Shown piece after piece: positions 54,085 through 63,142 of a DNA stretch of 64,000 nucleotides. Under the pieces are notes generated by a model. It was not told the origin of the DNA and did not search any database. It was given only the letters and a program-made list of their open reading frames with translations. The position numbers and the translations under genes were made by a program. Origin of the DNA: Ignavibacteria bacterium (lineage in GTDB: Bacteria > Bacteroidota > Ignavibacteria > Tepidaquicellales > Tepidaquicellaceae); contig JADJMZ010000005.1 of assembly GCA_016709315.1 (NCBI GenBank), positions 62,001 to 126,000 on the forward strand, read 5' to 3'. Each line of letters starts with the position of its first letter. Within the stretch, counting starts at the first letter, position 1.

Positions 54085-54672
54085 TTGAACTTCAGAAAAA
54101 CTCTAAAAGGAAAAGACTGTTCATTAACAAGATTTAAAACAGACGATGCGAAGACGGCAGACTTATTAAAAGATCTTTTCACCGAAAATGAGATAGCGGA
54201 ATTTCTTAATCAGGAATATCTTAAAAACAGGACTAAGCCGAAAATAAGGCGATGGATGAAGGAAAAAGCTGATCATCCTTATGAAATATGGTATGTAATT
54301 AAATGGAAGACAAGACATGTTGGTTATATTTGTTTCAAGTGGAGAAAACATTACGACGAGGCGTGTGAAATTTCCACGGCTATTCATAAAGATTACCGGG
54401 GTTTAAAACTTGGCTTTCATTCTTCGAAATTACTGATTGATTATATTCTTGATCTGAAAAAATTTAAATATATTGTCGGTTATGTTTTTCTGACTAATAA
54501 GAAAGCTGAAAACAACTTAAGAAAACTTGGATTCAGTATGAATAACCGTTTGCATAAGATAATCACAAAGGAATTTTACGGAAGCGACGGTTCTGATAAA
54601 GAAGACAGGAAGTATAATCTTATGGTCATTTATGGTAATAAGTTCAAACCTTCCCTCCCCTTTGGAGAGTGA
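54085..54672 (+). CDS. GNAT-family N-acetyltransferase
   Basis: 195 residues from a TTG start. The acetyl-CoA-binding region reads STAIHKDYRGLKLGFHSSKL, with RGLKLG standing for the RGxGxG/A loop. FLTNKKAENNLRKLGF follows as the typical late helix. The N-terminal part is basic and helical. The acceptor is unknown. It lies 14 bp after the aldehyde dehydrogenase and may share its transcript. The last codons (KPSLPFGE) run into repeat-like CCTTCCCCTCCCCTTT DNA. Confidence 0.72.
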   Translation: MNFRKTLKGKDCSLTRFKTDDAKTADLLKDLFTENEIAEFLNQEYLKNRTKPKIRRWMKEKADHPYEIWYVIKWKTRHVGYICFKWRKHYDEACEISTAIHKDYRGLKLGFHSSKLLIDYILDLKKFKYIVGYVFLTNKKAENNLRKLGFSMNNRLHKIITKEFYGSDGSDKEDRKYNLMVIYGNKFKPSLPFGE

Positions 54673-55120
54673 CTCAAAACAAAGATTTTTACCACGAAGA
54701 CTCCAAGACACTAAGAAGAAAAGTTAAAAACAGTAATCTTTGTGCCTTCGGGTCTTAGTGGTAAAATTTAATTTTTAGTTTTTGAGACAAACTCTTTGAA
54801 ACTGGGTGTCTAAAAACAAAATTTTAAAGCAAAGACTAAGAGGAGCAGAGGAATTATAATTTGAAAATAAAACTCTCTGTGATTTAGTGTCCCTGTGTTG
54901 AGGAATATTTAAATGTATTGAGACATTGTCGAAAGAAGTGAGGGTTCGGTGTGATTAAATTTTGAAACTTATATTTTATTTAATTTGGATACAAAATTAG
55001 TTTTTACACACTTTCTGTAATTGTAAAGATTTCTGTTTTTACGACTTAAATATGAAATTTTCAATAACTATATTTGATAAAAAGATATCATAATATTTTC
55101 AAATTCTTAATCATTTTAAC
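54673..55120. repeat. intergenic region with two ACAAAGACAC-type repeats
   Basis: 448 bp without a gene. From 54689 to 54775 lies a dispersed repeat (ACCACGAAGACTCCAAGACAC, TTAAAAACAGTAATCTTTGTG), in inverted orientation relative to 33121-33195 and without the 18-bp insert. A second related element (ACTCTCTGTGATTTAGTGTC, CCTGTGTTGAGG) lies at about 54870-54905. ACAAAGACAC-type intergenic repeats are widespread in environmental bacteria (recalled). The rest is AT-rich and should hold the nuoM promoter. Confidence 0.75.
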
Positions 55121-56677
55121 TTGGCAAATATTCTATCAATTCTAATTTTTGTTCCTTTCATATTATCGCTGCCGCTGATCTTTTTCAGAAAAGAAAAAGA
55201 AACCCTGATCAAAGTTTACTCTTTTATTATTTCGCTTATACCTTTTGCAATATCGGTGTATTTATTCTTTGCATTCAATCCGGCTTCGGGAGATTATCAG
55301 TTTGTAGAAAAGTTCAAATGGATACAGATAATAAACACACAGTATTTCCTCGGTATTGACGGAATATCAATGCTGCTGATAGTCATGTCCACATTCATGT
55401 TCCCTCTTGCAATAATGGCGTCATGGACTTCAGTAACAAAAAATCACAAGGGATTTTATTTTCTTTTGCTGGTGCTTGATGCCGGTCTGATAGGTGTTTT
55501 TGCTTCGCTTGATCTTATACTGTTTTATATCTTCTGGGAAATAATACTTATACCGATGTATTTTATAATTGGTATCTGGGGTTCTGAAGACAGAATATAC
55601 GCAACTGTAAAGTTTTTTCTCTACACTATGTTCGGAAGTCTTCTGATGCTGATAGGAATTATCTGGCTTGGATTCGTATGTATTCCATTTACCGGAGGGC
55701 AGTTTACAACTGATATTACTCAGCTCACTGAAATTGCATACAGAATACCAGTTGATAAACAGATCTATCTTTTTATTTTATTCACACTTAGTTTTTTAAT
55801 AAAAGTACCTTTGTTTCCTTTTCATACCTGGCTGCCGGATGCTCACGTTCAGGCGCCGACTGCAGGAAGTGTAATACTTGCGGCTGTACTTCTGAAGATG
55901 GGAACTTACGGTCTGATCCGTTTTTCACTTACACTGTTTCCCGCTGCATTTGTAAAACTTACTCCTTATATCTCAGTTTTGGCTGTAATCGGAATTGTTT
56001 ACGGAGCTTTGCTCTCTATCGTGCAGACAGATGTAAAAAAATTAGTCGCATATTCTTCAGTCAGCCATCTTGGATTTATTGTGCTTGGTACGTTTGCTCT
56101 TACCGATATTGCAATGCAGGGCAGCGTTATACAAATGATAAATCACGGATTATCTACCGGAGCATTGTTTATGATTGTCGGCGTTCTTTATGAAAGAAGA
56201 CATACTAAAGCTATTGCAGAATTCGGCGGGATAATGAAAATCATGCCGGTGTTTTCGGTAATCTTTATGATAGTAGTGTTATCATCCATAGGACTTCCGG
56301 GACTTAACGGATTTGTCGGTGAGTTTCTTATTTTACTCGGTTCATTCTATTCCACTAATCTCGGCTCAAATATTTATACTATCATTTCCACTACTGCAGT
56401 GATACTTGCAGCAGTTTATTTACTGTGGATGTTCCAGAGAGTTATGCTTGGTCCTGTTGAAAATGAAAAAAATAAAAATCTCAAGGATCTGTCCGGAAGA
56501 GAAATCGCATCATTCATTCCATTGCTTGTTTTCATAGTTTGGATAGGAGTTCATCCGAATACTTTCCTTTCTAAAACCGAATCAAGCGTTAAGAAGATCA
56601 TAGACAATTTTCATAGCAACTCCAAAAAGCTCGGACTGGAAAAAGAACTTGAAATGAAATTATCGGAAAAGAAATAA
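55121..56677 (+). CDS. nuoM: NADH-quinone oxidoreductase subunit M
   Basis: 518 residues, about 14 membrane helices. Conserved proton-channel residues lie in LFYIFWEIILIPMYFIIG (glutamate of TM5) and in the lysine-bearing helices around KVPLFPFHTWLPDAHVQAPT and KKLVAYSSVSHLGFI. NuoM is one of three antiporter-like pumps of complex I. The start is TTG without a ribosome-binding site. No other nuo gene is next to it: it is flanked by repeats upstream and a terminator downstream, so it is separated from the main complex I operon, or is a paralogue for another complex. Confidence 0.92.
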   Translation: MANILSILIFVPFILSLPLIFFRKEKETLIKVYSFIISLIPFAISVYLFFAFNPASGDYQFVEKFKWIQIINTQYFLGIDGISMLLIVMSTFMFPLAIMASWTSVTKNHKGFYFLLLVLDAGLIGVFASLDLILFYIFWEIILIPMYFIIGIWGSEDRIYATVKFFLYTMFGSLLMLIGIIWLGFVCIPFTGGQFTTDITQLTEIAYRIPVDKQIYLFILFTLSFLIKVPLFPFHTWLPDAHVQAPTAGSVILAAVLLKMGTYGLIRFSLTLFPAAFVKLTPYISVLAVIGIVYGALLSIVQTDVKKLVAYSSVSHLGFIVLGTFALTDIAMQGSVIQMINHGLSTGALFMIVGVLYERRHTKAIAEFGGIMKIMPVFSVIFMIVVLSSIGLPGLNGFVGEFLILLGSFYSTNLGSNIYTIISTTAVILAAVYLLWMFQRVMLGPVENEKNKNLKDLSGREIASFIPLLVFIVWIGVHPNTFLSKTESSVKKIIDNFHSNSKKLGLEKELEMKLSEKK

Positions 56678-56697
56678 ATTTTTATCAGATATATCTT

Positions 56698-56727
56698 ATT
56701 CCCGTCAGGATTATTTCTGACGGGAAT
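56698..56727 (+). terminator. Rho-independent terminator after nuoM
   Basis: ATTCCCGTCAG pairs perfectly with CTGACGGGAAT around an 8-nt loop, followed by CTTTGTTT. It starts 21 bp after the nuoM stop. Confidence 0.85.
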
Positions 56728-56787
56728 CTTTGTTTATAGAAATATTTAAATCGTTTATAAATTTTAAAAATTTCTAAACTAAAAACC

Positions 56788-57183
56788 ATGACACATACAA
56801 ATTACGGCTTTACAAAAATAGTCCCTTATTCTTTTGATGAAGCTGTTGTAAAAGCTACCGAAGCGTTGAAAGACAAGGGTTTCGGCGTTCTGACAGAGAT
56901 AGATGTAAAGGAAACCATGAAGAAAAAATTAGATGAGGATATGAAACCATACAGAATTCTCGGCGCATGTAATCCGGGATTTGCATTTAAGGCGCTTCAG
57001 TCTGAAGAGCAGGCGGGATTAATGCTTCCCTGCAATGTAATAGTCTATGTAAATAAAAATGATGAAACGGTAGTCTCAGCAGTAGATCCTATAGCTTCTA
57101 TGAAAGCCATTGATAACCATGAACTCGGGGATATTGCCGGATCAGTTCAAAATCTTCTTAAGGAAGTTATAGAGAAGTTATAG
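56788..57183 (+). CDS. DUF302 domain protein
   Basis: 131 residues, one DUF302 domain: FDEAVVKATEALKDKGFGVL, DVKETMKKKLD, the central RILGACNPGFAFKAL and a final LPCNVIVYVN strand. There is no signal peptide, so the form is cytoplasmic. The domain's function is unknown; the fold resembles heme- or metal-linked helper domains in some annotations, which I do not rely on. It converges with the cca gene, 16 bp apart. Confidence 0.9.
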   Translation: MTHTNYGFTKIVPYSFDEAVVKATEALKDKGFGVLTEIDVKETMKKKLDEDMKPYRILGACNPGFAFKALQSEEQAGLMLPCNVIVYVNKNDETVVSAVDPIASMKAIDNHELGDIAGSVQNLLKEVIEKL

Positions 57184-57199
57184 ATTAAAATTTTTATTT

Positions 57200-58654
57200 T
57201 TACGAACCGGCAGATTTTTTTAAACGTGGAGGTTTGCTTTTATTGATCATAATTGATGAAAGCAGTTTGTCTTTTATGTCCAGAAGATATTTTTTCGCTT
57301 CTTCATAATCATTTTTTATTTCTCCATCAAGTATCGCTTCTTCAATTTTGCTTTTAATAATCCCTACTTCCCTGCCCTCTTTTAATCCGCATATTTCCAT
57401 GATCTCATTTCCTCTTACAGGAGACTGAAAGTTTCTTAATTCATCTTTTTCCTGAACTTCAATTATCTTCTTCTCTACCAACACATAGTTGTTCATAAAC
57501 CTGCTCACTTTATCCGGATTCTTTGAAGTAATATCGGCTCTGCATAAAATCAGCAGATCCTCAAGTTCATTTCCCGCTTCCGCAGCAAGTCTTCTGAATG
57601 CAGAATCCGTCACATCATCCTTTGCAAGAGGTATTGGTCTCAGATGCATTCTTACTAGTTTCTCAACATATTCAAGCTTGTTAATGGGAAGTCTCATTCT
57701 GATAAATATTTTCTTCATCATCCTTGCGCCAAGTTCTTCGTGACCGTGAAATGTCCATCCTGTTCCTTCTATGAATTTTTTTGTACGGGGTTTTGCTATA
57801 TCATGCACAAGCGCTGCAAATCTGAGCCATAAATTTTCTGTCTTCAAAGAAATATTATCCACAACTATCAGAGTGTGATAAAATACATCCTTGTGATGAT
57901 ATTCTTTTCTTTGCTCGACTCCCGCAAGAGCCGACAGCTCCGGAAATATCGTATCCATAACACCTGATTTGAAAAGAAGATCAAGGCCGTAAGATGGTTT
58001 GTCCGTCATAAGTATCTGAAGAAATTCATTCGTGATTCTTTCCTGTGAAACGACTTTATCCTCAGTAAGTCTGTCTTTCATTTTTTTAATTGCGTCAAAT
58101 GCCCTGTCATCAATTTTGAAATTAAGTCTGGATGCAAACCTGACTGCACGCATTATTCTTAAAGGATCATCGTCAAAAGTTTTAAGCGGATCAAGCGGCG
58201 TCCTGATGATTTTGTCCTGTATGTCCCTGTAACCGTTAAAATTATCCGTAAGTATTCCGTAATTATCTTCATTCAGACCAAGCGCTAAGGCATTAATTGT
58301 AAAATCCCTTCTTGACAAATCTTCATTTAGTCCTGCTGTTTCTACTTCCGGCTTTCTTGAACTTCTGTTATAACTTTCTTTTCTTGCGGATGCAAATTCT
58401 ATTTTGTAACCGTCAATATTTAAAAGCGCAGTTGCAAAATTTTTATAAACCGCATCCAGCGGCTTTTTAAATTTTTCCGCAATTAATTCCGCAAACTGAA
58501 TTCCGTCTCCTAATACCATAATATCTATGTCATTGTCAATCACGCCGAGTATCAGATCCCTTACATATCCGCCTACTACAAATATCCTGTAACCGCTTTC
58601 ATCCGCAGCATTTCCAATCTTTTTAAGAATTATATTTTGGGGATCAAATATCAT
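57200..58654 (-). CDS. cca: CCA tRNA nucleotidyltransferase with HD domain
   Basis: 484 residues. The nucleotidyltransferase core has GGYVRD (28-33) and catalytic aspartates D42 and D44 in NDIDIMV, then RRDFTINALAL and the RFASRLNFKI motif. A C-terminal HD domain (FAALVHDIAKPRT, FHGHEELGARMM) follows. The enzyme builds or repairs the 3' CCA of tRNA. A poly(A) polymerase relative is possible but the motif set favours CCA addition. Its start overlaps the stop of the phosphoesterase gene by 4 bp (ATGA). Confidence 0.92.
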   Translation of the reverse strand: MIFDPQNIILKKIGNAADESGYRIFVVGGYVRDLILGVIDNDIDIMVLGDGIQFAELIAEKFKKPLDAVYKNFATALLNIDGYKIEFASARKESYNRSSRKPEVETAGLNEDLSRRDFTINALALGLNEDNYGILTDNFNGYRDIQDKIIRTPLDPLKTFDDDPLRIMRAVRFASRLNFKIDDRAFDAIKKMKDRLTEDKVVSQERITNEFLQILMTDKPSYGLDLLFKSGVMDTIFPELSALAGVEQRKEYHHKDVFYHTLIVVDNISLKTENLWLRFAALVHDIAKPRTKKFIEGTGWTFHGHEELGARMMKKIFIRMRLPINKLEYVEKLVRMHLRPIPLAKDDVTDSAFRRLAAEAGNELEDLLILCRADITSKNPDKVSRFMNNYVLVEKKIIEVQEKDELRNFQSPVRGNEIMEICGLKEGREVGIIKSKIEEAILDGEIKNDYEEAKKYLLDIKDKLLSSIMINKSKPPRLKKSAGS

Positions 58655-59520
58655 TTTAATGAAATTGTTTCAACCATAATGTTCTTATCAGTTTCTTCCT
58701 CCGAAGGTATGGAAATAATATTATATTTTTTTGTCAGATCTTCTGAAAGCGGCATTATGCTAGCTGAACTGTTTACAAGCGATAATCCATTCCTGTTATA
58801 AACTTCGCTTACATGCGTATGACCGTGAAGAATGAGATTTACTTTATACTTTTTAAAAAATTTAAGAAGCATTTTTCTTTTGCGTATTTTCATCTTCCAG
58901 CTGATTGTTTTCAGCCAGAGAGAATGTACCGGCAGGTCTTCTCTTATTTCCTCCTTGTATAAATGATGATGAAGTATAACTATCTTGTATTTATCCCTGA
59001 CCTGTTCTGATTTTAATATTTCTCTTATCTTATGAAGATCTTCTTCGCAGATCCTTCCGTTCGAACCTTCCATATTCTCATCTTCTGACCATCTGTCAAT
59101 CGAATTTACAGCTATGACAGCAATGTTATCAATTAATTTTAAATAAGGAAAAGTATTATTACCGGGAAATGATTCACAGAATATTTCAGAGAATGTTTTA
59201 AGGTTATTGTCATAGTCTGTATTTTTACAATGTGTGGGAAAATAATATCCCGGCTCACCGTTATAAGCTCCGCCGAATATATCATGATTACCGGGAACAA
59301 TGCTGAGTTTTTCGGGATAAAGTAAATTGAAATGTGAAAGAATTTCCTTTACATAAAGCATATCGAGTTTAACTGCATTTTCCACAAGATCGCCGGTAAT
59401 TATTATATGATCGCATTTCTGCCGCTCTATGCTTTTCAGTAATTTGATAAGCTTTCTGCCGTGTTCATTTTCATCTCTCAAACTTATGTGCATATCTGAA
59501 ATGTGTGCGATTTTATACAT
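58651..59520 (-). CDS. calcineurin-like metallophosphoesterase
   Basis: 289 residues with all five metal motifs: DMH (D9-H11), GDLVE (43-47), GNHD (77-80), the ILHHHL histidines and HGHTH. It is cytoplasmic. It overlaps cca by 4 bp, so the two are translated together. Relatives include cyclic-nucleotide and DNA-repair phosphoesterases; the substrate is not determined here. The coupling to tRNA end repair is suggestive only. Confidence 0.9.
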   Translation of the reverse strand: MYKIAHISDMHISLRDENEHGRKLIKLLKSIERQKCDHIIITGDLVENAVKLDMLYVKEILSHFNLLYPEKLSIVPGNHDIFGGAYNGEPGYYFPTHCKNTDYDNNLKTFSEIFCESFPGNNTFPYLKLIDNIAVIAVNSIDRWSEDENMEGSNGRICEEDLHKIREILKSEQVRDKYKIVILHHHLYKEEIREDLPVHSLWLKTISWKMKIRKRKMLLKFFKKYKVNLILHGHTHVSEVYNRNGLSLVNSSASIMPLSEDLTKKYNIISIPSEEETDKNIMVETISLK

Positions 59521-59589
59521 AATTGTATTAAATTAATTTTATATAAAACTTCTGATTGAAAATTCTTTAATTACAAATATCCGAAAACA

Positions 59590-60591
59590 TCAAACAGGAT
59601 TCTCTATTATTCTGATAATTTCATTCGCCACTTCAAGCGCCTGCAAACCGTCTTCAAGTGTAACTAACGGCTCAATATCATTTACAATTGAATCGAAAAA
59701 CTTATTCTGTTCATACTTCATGGAATTAACTTCTTTTACCGGTGGTCTTTCATAAAATAATTTTACTGTGTTATCTCCCTGGACAAATTCTGTCAGTGCA
59801 ATTGCATTTTCTTCCGCTCCGCTCAGAGACTTGCCGTCTGAAAGTCTGAAGACTTCCGAAGTGTTCTGAAGAAAATCAATTGAAATATATGCATACTTCT
59901 GAAACAGTCTCATCTTTCTCATTTTATTCAGCGAAATTCTCGAAGCCGTAATATTTGCGACACAGCCGTTTTCAAACTGAATCCTTGCATTCGCTATGTC
60001 AATCTTTTCTGTAATAATTGCTACACCGCTTGCGTCTATTTTTTTAACTTTTGATTTTACAAGATTCAGAATAATATCAATGTCATGTATCATGAGATCC
60101 TGAATGACCGAGACATCCGTTCCACGGGGATTAAACTGCGATAATCTGTGCGTCTCTATAAACATCGGAGCTATCTTATAATTATCAAGAGCAAGTATTG
60201 CAGGATTAAATCTTTCAATATGCCCGATCTGTATTTTAATATTTTTTCCCGAAGATGCTGTAACAAGTTTTTCCGCCTGCTCTGTAGTTTCAGTTACCGG
60301 CTTTTCAATAAAAGTATTTATGTTATTGTCTATACACTTTATCGCAATATCAAAATGAGCTGATGTGGGAGTAACAATAATTGCAGTATTTATCTTTGAA
60401 ATTAACTCGTCAGGCGAATTATTTATATCAAGTTTGTTTTCGTCCGAAATGATTTTATTTTTTTCAATATCTGTATCAAAAATACCCGTTAACTCTATAT
60501 CATTTCTTTCGCTGCATATCTCCTTAATAAGCTTCAGATGTGTCTTTCCCAGATGACCTAATCCGAATAAACCGGCTTTAATCTTTTTCAT
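59590..60591 (-). CDS. Gfo/Idh/MocA family oxidoreductase
   Basis: 333 residues. The N-terminal NAD(P)-binding fold (AGLFGLGHLGKTHLKLI) and the EKP motif (FIEKPVTE) are typical. The C-terminal domain carries DLMIHDIDIILNLV, the usual histidine-bearing substrate helix. These enzymes act on sugars or sugar nucleotides. It lies 18 bp after the CDF transporter gene and 69 bp before the phosphoesterase gene in the same direction. A lipid-A sugar role is known for some relatives, but no other sugar genes are here. Confidence 0.9.
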   Translation of the reverse strand: MKKIKAGLFGLGHLGKTHLKLIKEICSERNDIELTGIFDTDIEKNKIISDENKLDINNSPDELISKINTAIIVTPTSAHFDIAIKCIDNNINTFIEKPVTETTEQAEKLVTASSGKNIKIQIGHIERFNPAILALDNYKIAPMFIETHRLSQFNPRGTDVSVIQDLMIHDIDIILNLVKSKVKKIDASGVAIITEKIDIANARIQFENGCVANITASRISLNKMRKMRLFQKYAYISIDFLQNTSEVFRLSDGKSLSGAEENAIALTEFVQGDNTVKLFYERPPVKEVNSMKYEQNKFFDSIVNDIEPLVTLEDGLQALEVANEIIRIIENPV

Positions 60592-60609
60592 TTTATTTTT
60601 TATTAAATT

Positions 60610-62028
60610 TTATTTTACCGACGGCTCTGCGTGAATGATTACATTTGCCAGCTTCGGGTATCTGTCTTTTAATTCAAGATATATCCTGCTTTCCAGGACT
60701 GTCACCATGTCATGAACTTCATCAAGCGAATGTATATAATTGAAAATGCAGGTAAGCGAAACTCTCATTTTTCCGTTTGTGCTGATCACCTGTATATCGC
60801 TTCCTGAAATTACATTTTTATTGTCATTCAAAATGCGGTTAACATTGCTTATGATCTCTTCGGAATTTTCAGTTATATCTTTTGTATCAAAAAGTATTTC
60901 ACTCGGTTCGTCTATGTGTATTTTCAGATGCGAGATCACCTCTATTTCTTTTTTAATTCTTACTTCAATTTCCGTTATCATATCGTGAGCTTTGATAAGA
61001 TCATTAGTAGAATCAATTTCAATATGCAGTTCGGAATATATTTCATTTGCAATCTTATGGGAAAAAATATCATGACACTTTAATCCGAAATCATTTACAA
61101 TCATTCTTATCTTGTCATTTATAGTTTCATTCTTTGTCTCTACCGGTTCGGAATGAATTACAATATCTGCGTTCGGAATAATCTCATTAATTTTTCTTTC
61201 GACATTATCCATTATGTCATGAACTTTTGAAAACGGGACAAGTCTGCTGATGAATATTACCATGTCAGCATACATCCTCGGACCCGAACTTCTGAGTCTG
61301 CAGCTTTTAATGTCCTCAACGCCTTTTATAAGCAGCGTCTCATATTTAATTTTTTCATATAATCCTTCCGGAACTTTATCCATTAAAGTATCTATGGATT
61401 TACGCGAAAGCTTGTATCCGAGAAATATAATAATTATAGTGACGATTAATGCTGCGATTGTGTCAGCTATTTTGCTGATCCCTGTGACTGTAAATAAAAG
61501 TCCCGCTATTACCACTGATGAACTTATAATATCCACCGAAAAATGCAGAGCATCAGCTTCAAGTGCGCTTGACTTGGTTTCATTAGCAATTTTCTTAAGC
61601 GCTCTTGCTCTGTAAAGATCTATCGCCATTGAGATCAGCAGCGCAAGAATGATCCATACGCTTACCTTCACTTCATGATCTTTATTTATGAACAACCTGT
61701 TTATCGCTTCATAAATAATATATGCTGATGTAATGAATAGAACGAGGACCTGAAACAAGGCGGAAAAATTTTCTATTTTTTCGTGACCGTAGTTATGATC
61801 TTTATCGGGAGGTCTTGAAGAATATTTAATTGAAAGGATTGTGACGAGACAGACAAATATATCAATGCCTGAATTAAAAACTTCGGACAATACTCCGAGA
61901 CTTCCGCTGAAATAAGAAGCAAGAATTTTGATAACAGTAATTATAACAGCCGCATACATTGATTGCGTAGCGACTTTGATTTTTTTCGCTGCTATTGTTT
62001 CATTAGATTCAGTTATGTCAGTCTTCAT
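60610..62028 (-). CDS. cation diffusion facilitator with three C-terminal metal domains
   Basis: 472 residues. Six membrane helices lie in residues 25-215. The metal-site helices read NSGID (N52, D56) in TM2 and HFSVD (H162, D166) in TM5, so the first motif is NxxxD rather than DxxxD or HxxxD. Three similar ferredoxin-like domains follow (about 225-300, 305-385 and 390-472), each with an AHDM/VHDM helix and an IHxEP end: VHDIMDNVERKINEII, AHDMITEIEVRIKKEI, VHDMVTVLESRIYLEL. Most family members have one such domain. The metal exported is unknown. It overlaps the EamA gene by 11 bp. Confidence 0.9.
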   Translation of the reverse strand: MKTDITESNETIAAKKIKVATQSMYAAVIITVIKILASYFSGSLGVLSEVFNSGIDIFVCLVTILSIKYSSRPPDKDHNYGHEKIENFSALFQVLVLFITSAYIIYEAINRLFINKDHEVKVSVWIILALLISMAIDLYRARALKKIANETKSSALEADALHFSVDIISSSVVIAGLLFTVTGISKIADTIAALIVTIIIIFLGYKLSRKSIDTLMDKVPEGLYEKIKYETLLIKGVEDIKSCRLRSSGPRMYADMVIFISRLVPFSKVHDIMDNVERKINEIIPNADIVIHSEPVETKNETINDKIRMIVNDFGLKCHDIFSHKIANEIYSELHIEIDSTNDLIKAHDMITEIEVRIKKEIEVISHLKIHIDEPSEILFDTKDITENSEEIISNVNRILNDNKNVISGSDIQVISTNGKMRVSLTCIFNYIHSLDEVHDMVTVLESRIYLELKDRYPKLANVIIHAEPSVK

Positions 62029-62941
62029 TGAGTTGTAAATTTTCTTTAACTGATTTTCCCGAAGGTTCGTCTTTTATTCTCTGTGTTAAAAAAACTCCTG
62101 TCATTGTTATAGCCGCTCCCATTATAAAAAAATAAGATAAATTTTCTTTTAATAATAACCAAGAAAACAGAATAGTGATAACGGGTGACATATTTGTTAG
62201 AGTGGTTAGTGTGCTTGTCTTTATTATCTTTGTGGAATAACTGTAAAGAAAATAACTTCCGAATGCAACTAAGAAAGTAAGATGAAGATATGATAAGATA
62301 ACATATCCGTCTACCCTTTCAAATGTAAGATACTTCACATCAAACAGAAATACCGGAATGTACATTAATATTCCTATCAGAAAAGTAAGCGTCTGAGTCT
62401 TCAGAGCGCCGTATTTAGCTACCATATTACTGCTGAAAGCAAGATAAACTGACCATGAAGCTACAGCTAAGAAAAGAAGAATATCACCCGTTAATATTCC
62501 GAAGCCCGATGTTTTAACTGCTGTAATGTTTTCGTAAAATATTACGGCTATACCGGCTATTGTCAGAGAGATAAAAAGTAATTTCCTTAAGCTGAAAATT
62601 TCGTTTTTTAATTTTACTGAAATCAGATAAATTATCAGAGGTGTGCTTGCATACAAAATGCCGGAATGAGATGCCGCAGATAACTTCACTCCTTCAAGAA
62701 AACAAATCTGATTAATTGGTATTACAAGCGCTCCGAGAAACAGAAACAATTTGTAATCCTTTTTTTCGATCCTGAAATTATTTTTTTTAATCAGGAATAC
62801 CGTTAGTAACAACAGAGTTGCAACGCCAAATCTCAAAAACGCTAACGAAAGCGGAGATATCGCTGCAACTGCCACCTTTGCAGCTATCGGAGTAAAGGCC
62901 GCAGTGAAAGTTAAGAAAAATACTAATAAGAATTTCTTCAT
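62018..62941 (-). CDS. EamA/DMT-family transporter
   Basis: 307 residues with ten membrane helices in two EamA repeats (about 5-135 and 150-290). Typical segments are ISPLSLAFLRFGVATLLLL and TLTNMSPVITILFSWLLLKE. Members export metabolites such as amino acids or bases; the substrate is unknown. The start is 58 bp after the small basic gene, and the end overlaps the CDF gene by 11 bp, so both are translated from one message. Confidence 0.9.
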   Translation of the reverse strand: MKKFLLVFFLTFTAAFTPIAAKVAVAAISPLSLAFLRFGVATLLLLTVFLIKKNNFRIEKKDYKLFLFLGALVIPINQICFLEGVKLSAASHSGILYASTPLIIYLISVKLKNEIFSLRKLLFISLTIAGIAVIFYENITAVKTSGFGILTGDILLFLAVASWSVYLAFSSNMVAKYGALKTQTLTFLIGILMYIPVFLFDVKYLTFERVDGYVILSYLHLTFLVAFGSYFLYSYSTKIIKTSTLTTLTNMSPVITILFSWLLLKENLSYFFIMGAAITMTGVFLTQRIKDEPSGKSVKENLQLNED

Positions 62942-62999
62942 CCGCTTCCCTGAGCTTCATTCCCGGCTGCTTTGAAAAAAATTTATAACCGGAAATAAA

Positions 63000-63113
63000 T
63001 TACTCGTTCGGTTTGGTTTCTTTTTTGTTTGCAAGAGAAGCTTTATTCTTTGCTTTTCTTAATTTTGCTTTCTTTCTGTGCTTAGCTACAACTTTCTTTT
63101 TTGGTTTATACAT
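63000..63113 (-). CDS. 37-residue basic protein
   Basis: MYKPKKKVVAKHRKKAKLRK, then AKNKASLANKKETKPNE and a stop. About 40 percent of residues are Lys or Arg. It lies in the 201-bp gap between the aldolase and the EamA gene, 29 bp after the aldolase stop. The length and charge recall small ribosome-associated proteins of the bTHX or AURKAIP1/COX24 kind, but I cannot assign it. The ORF is too short for chance to be excluded, yet the strongly biased composition and tight placement favour a real gene. Confidence 0.6.
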   Translation of the reverse strand: MYKPKKKVVAKHRKKAKLRKAKNKASLANKKETKPNE

Positions 63114-63142
63114 TTATTTTTTTTTTAATTTAATTATTATTT

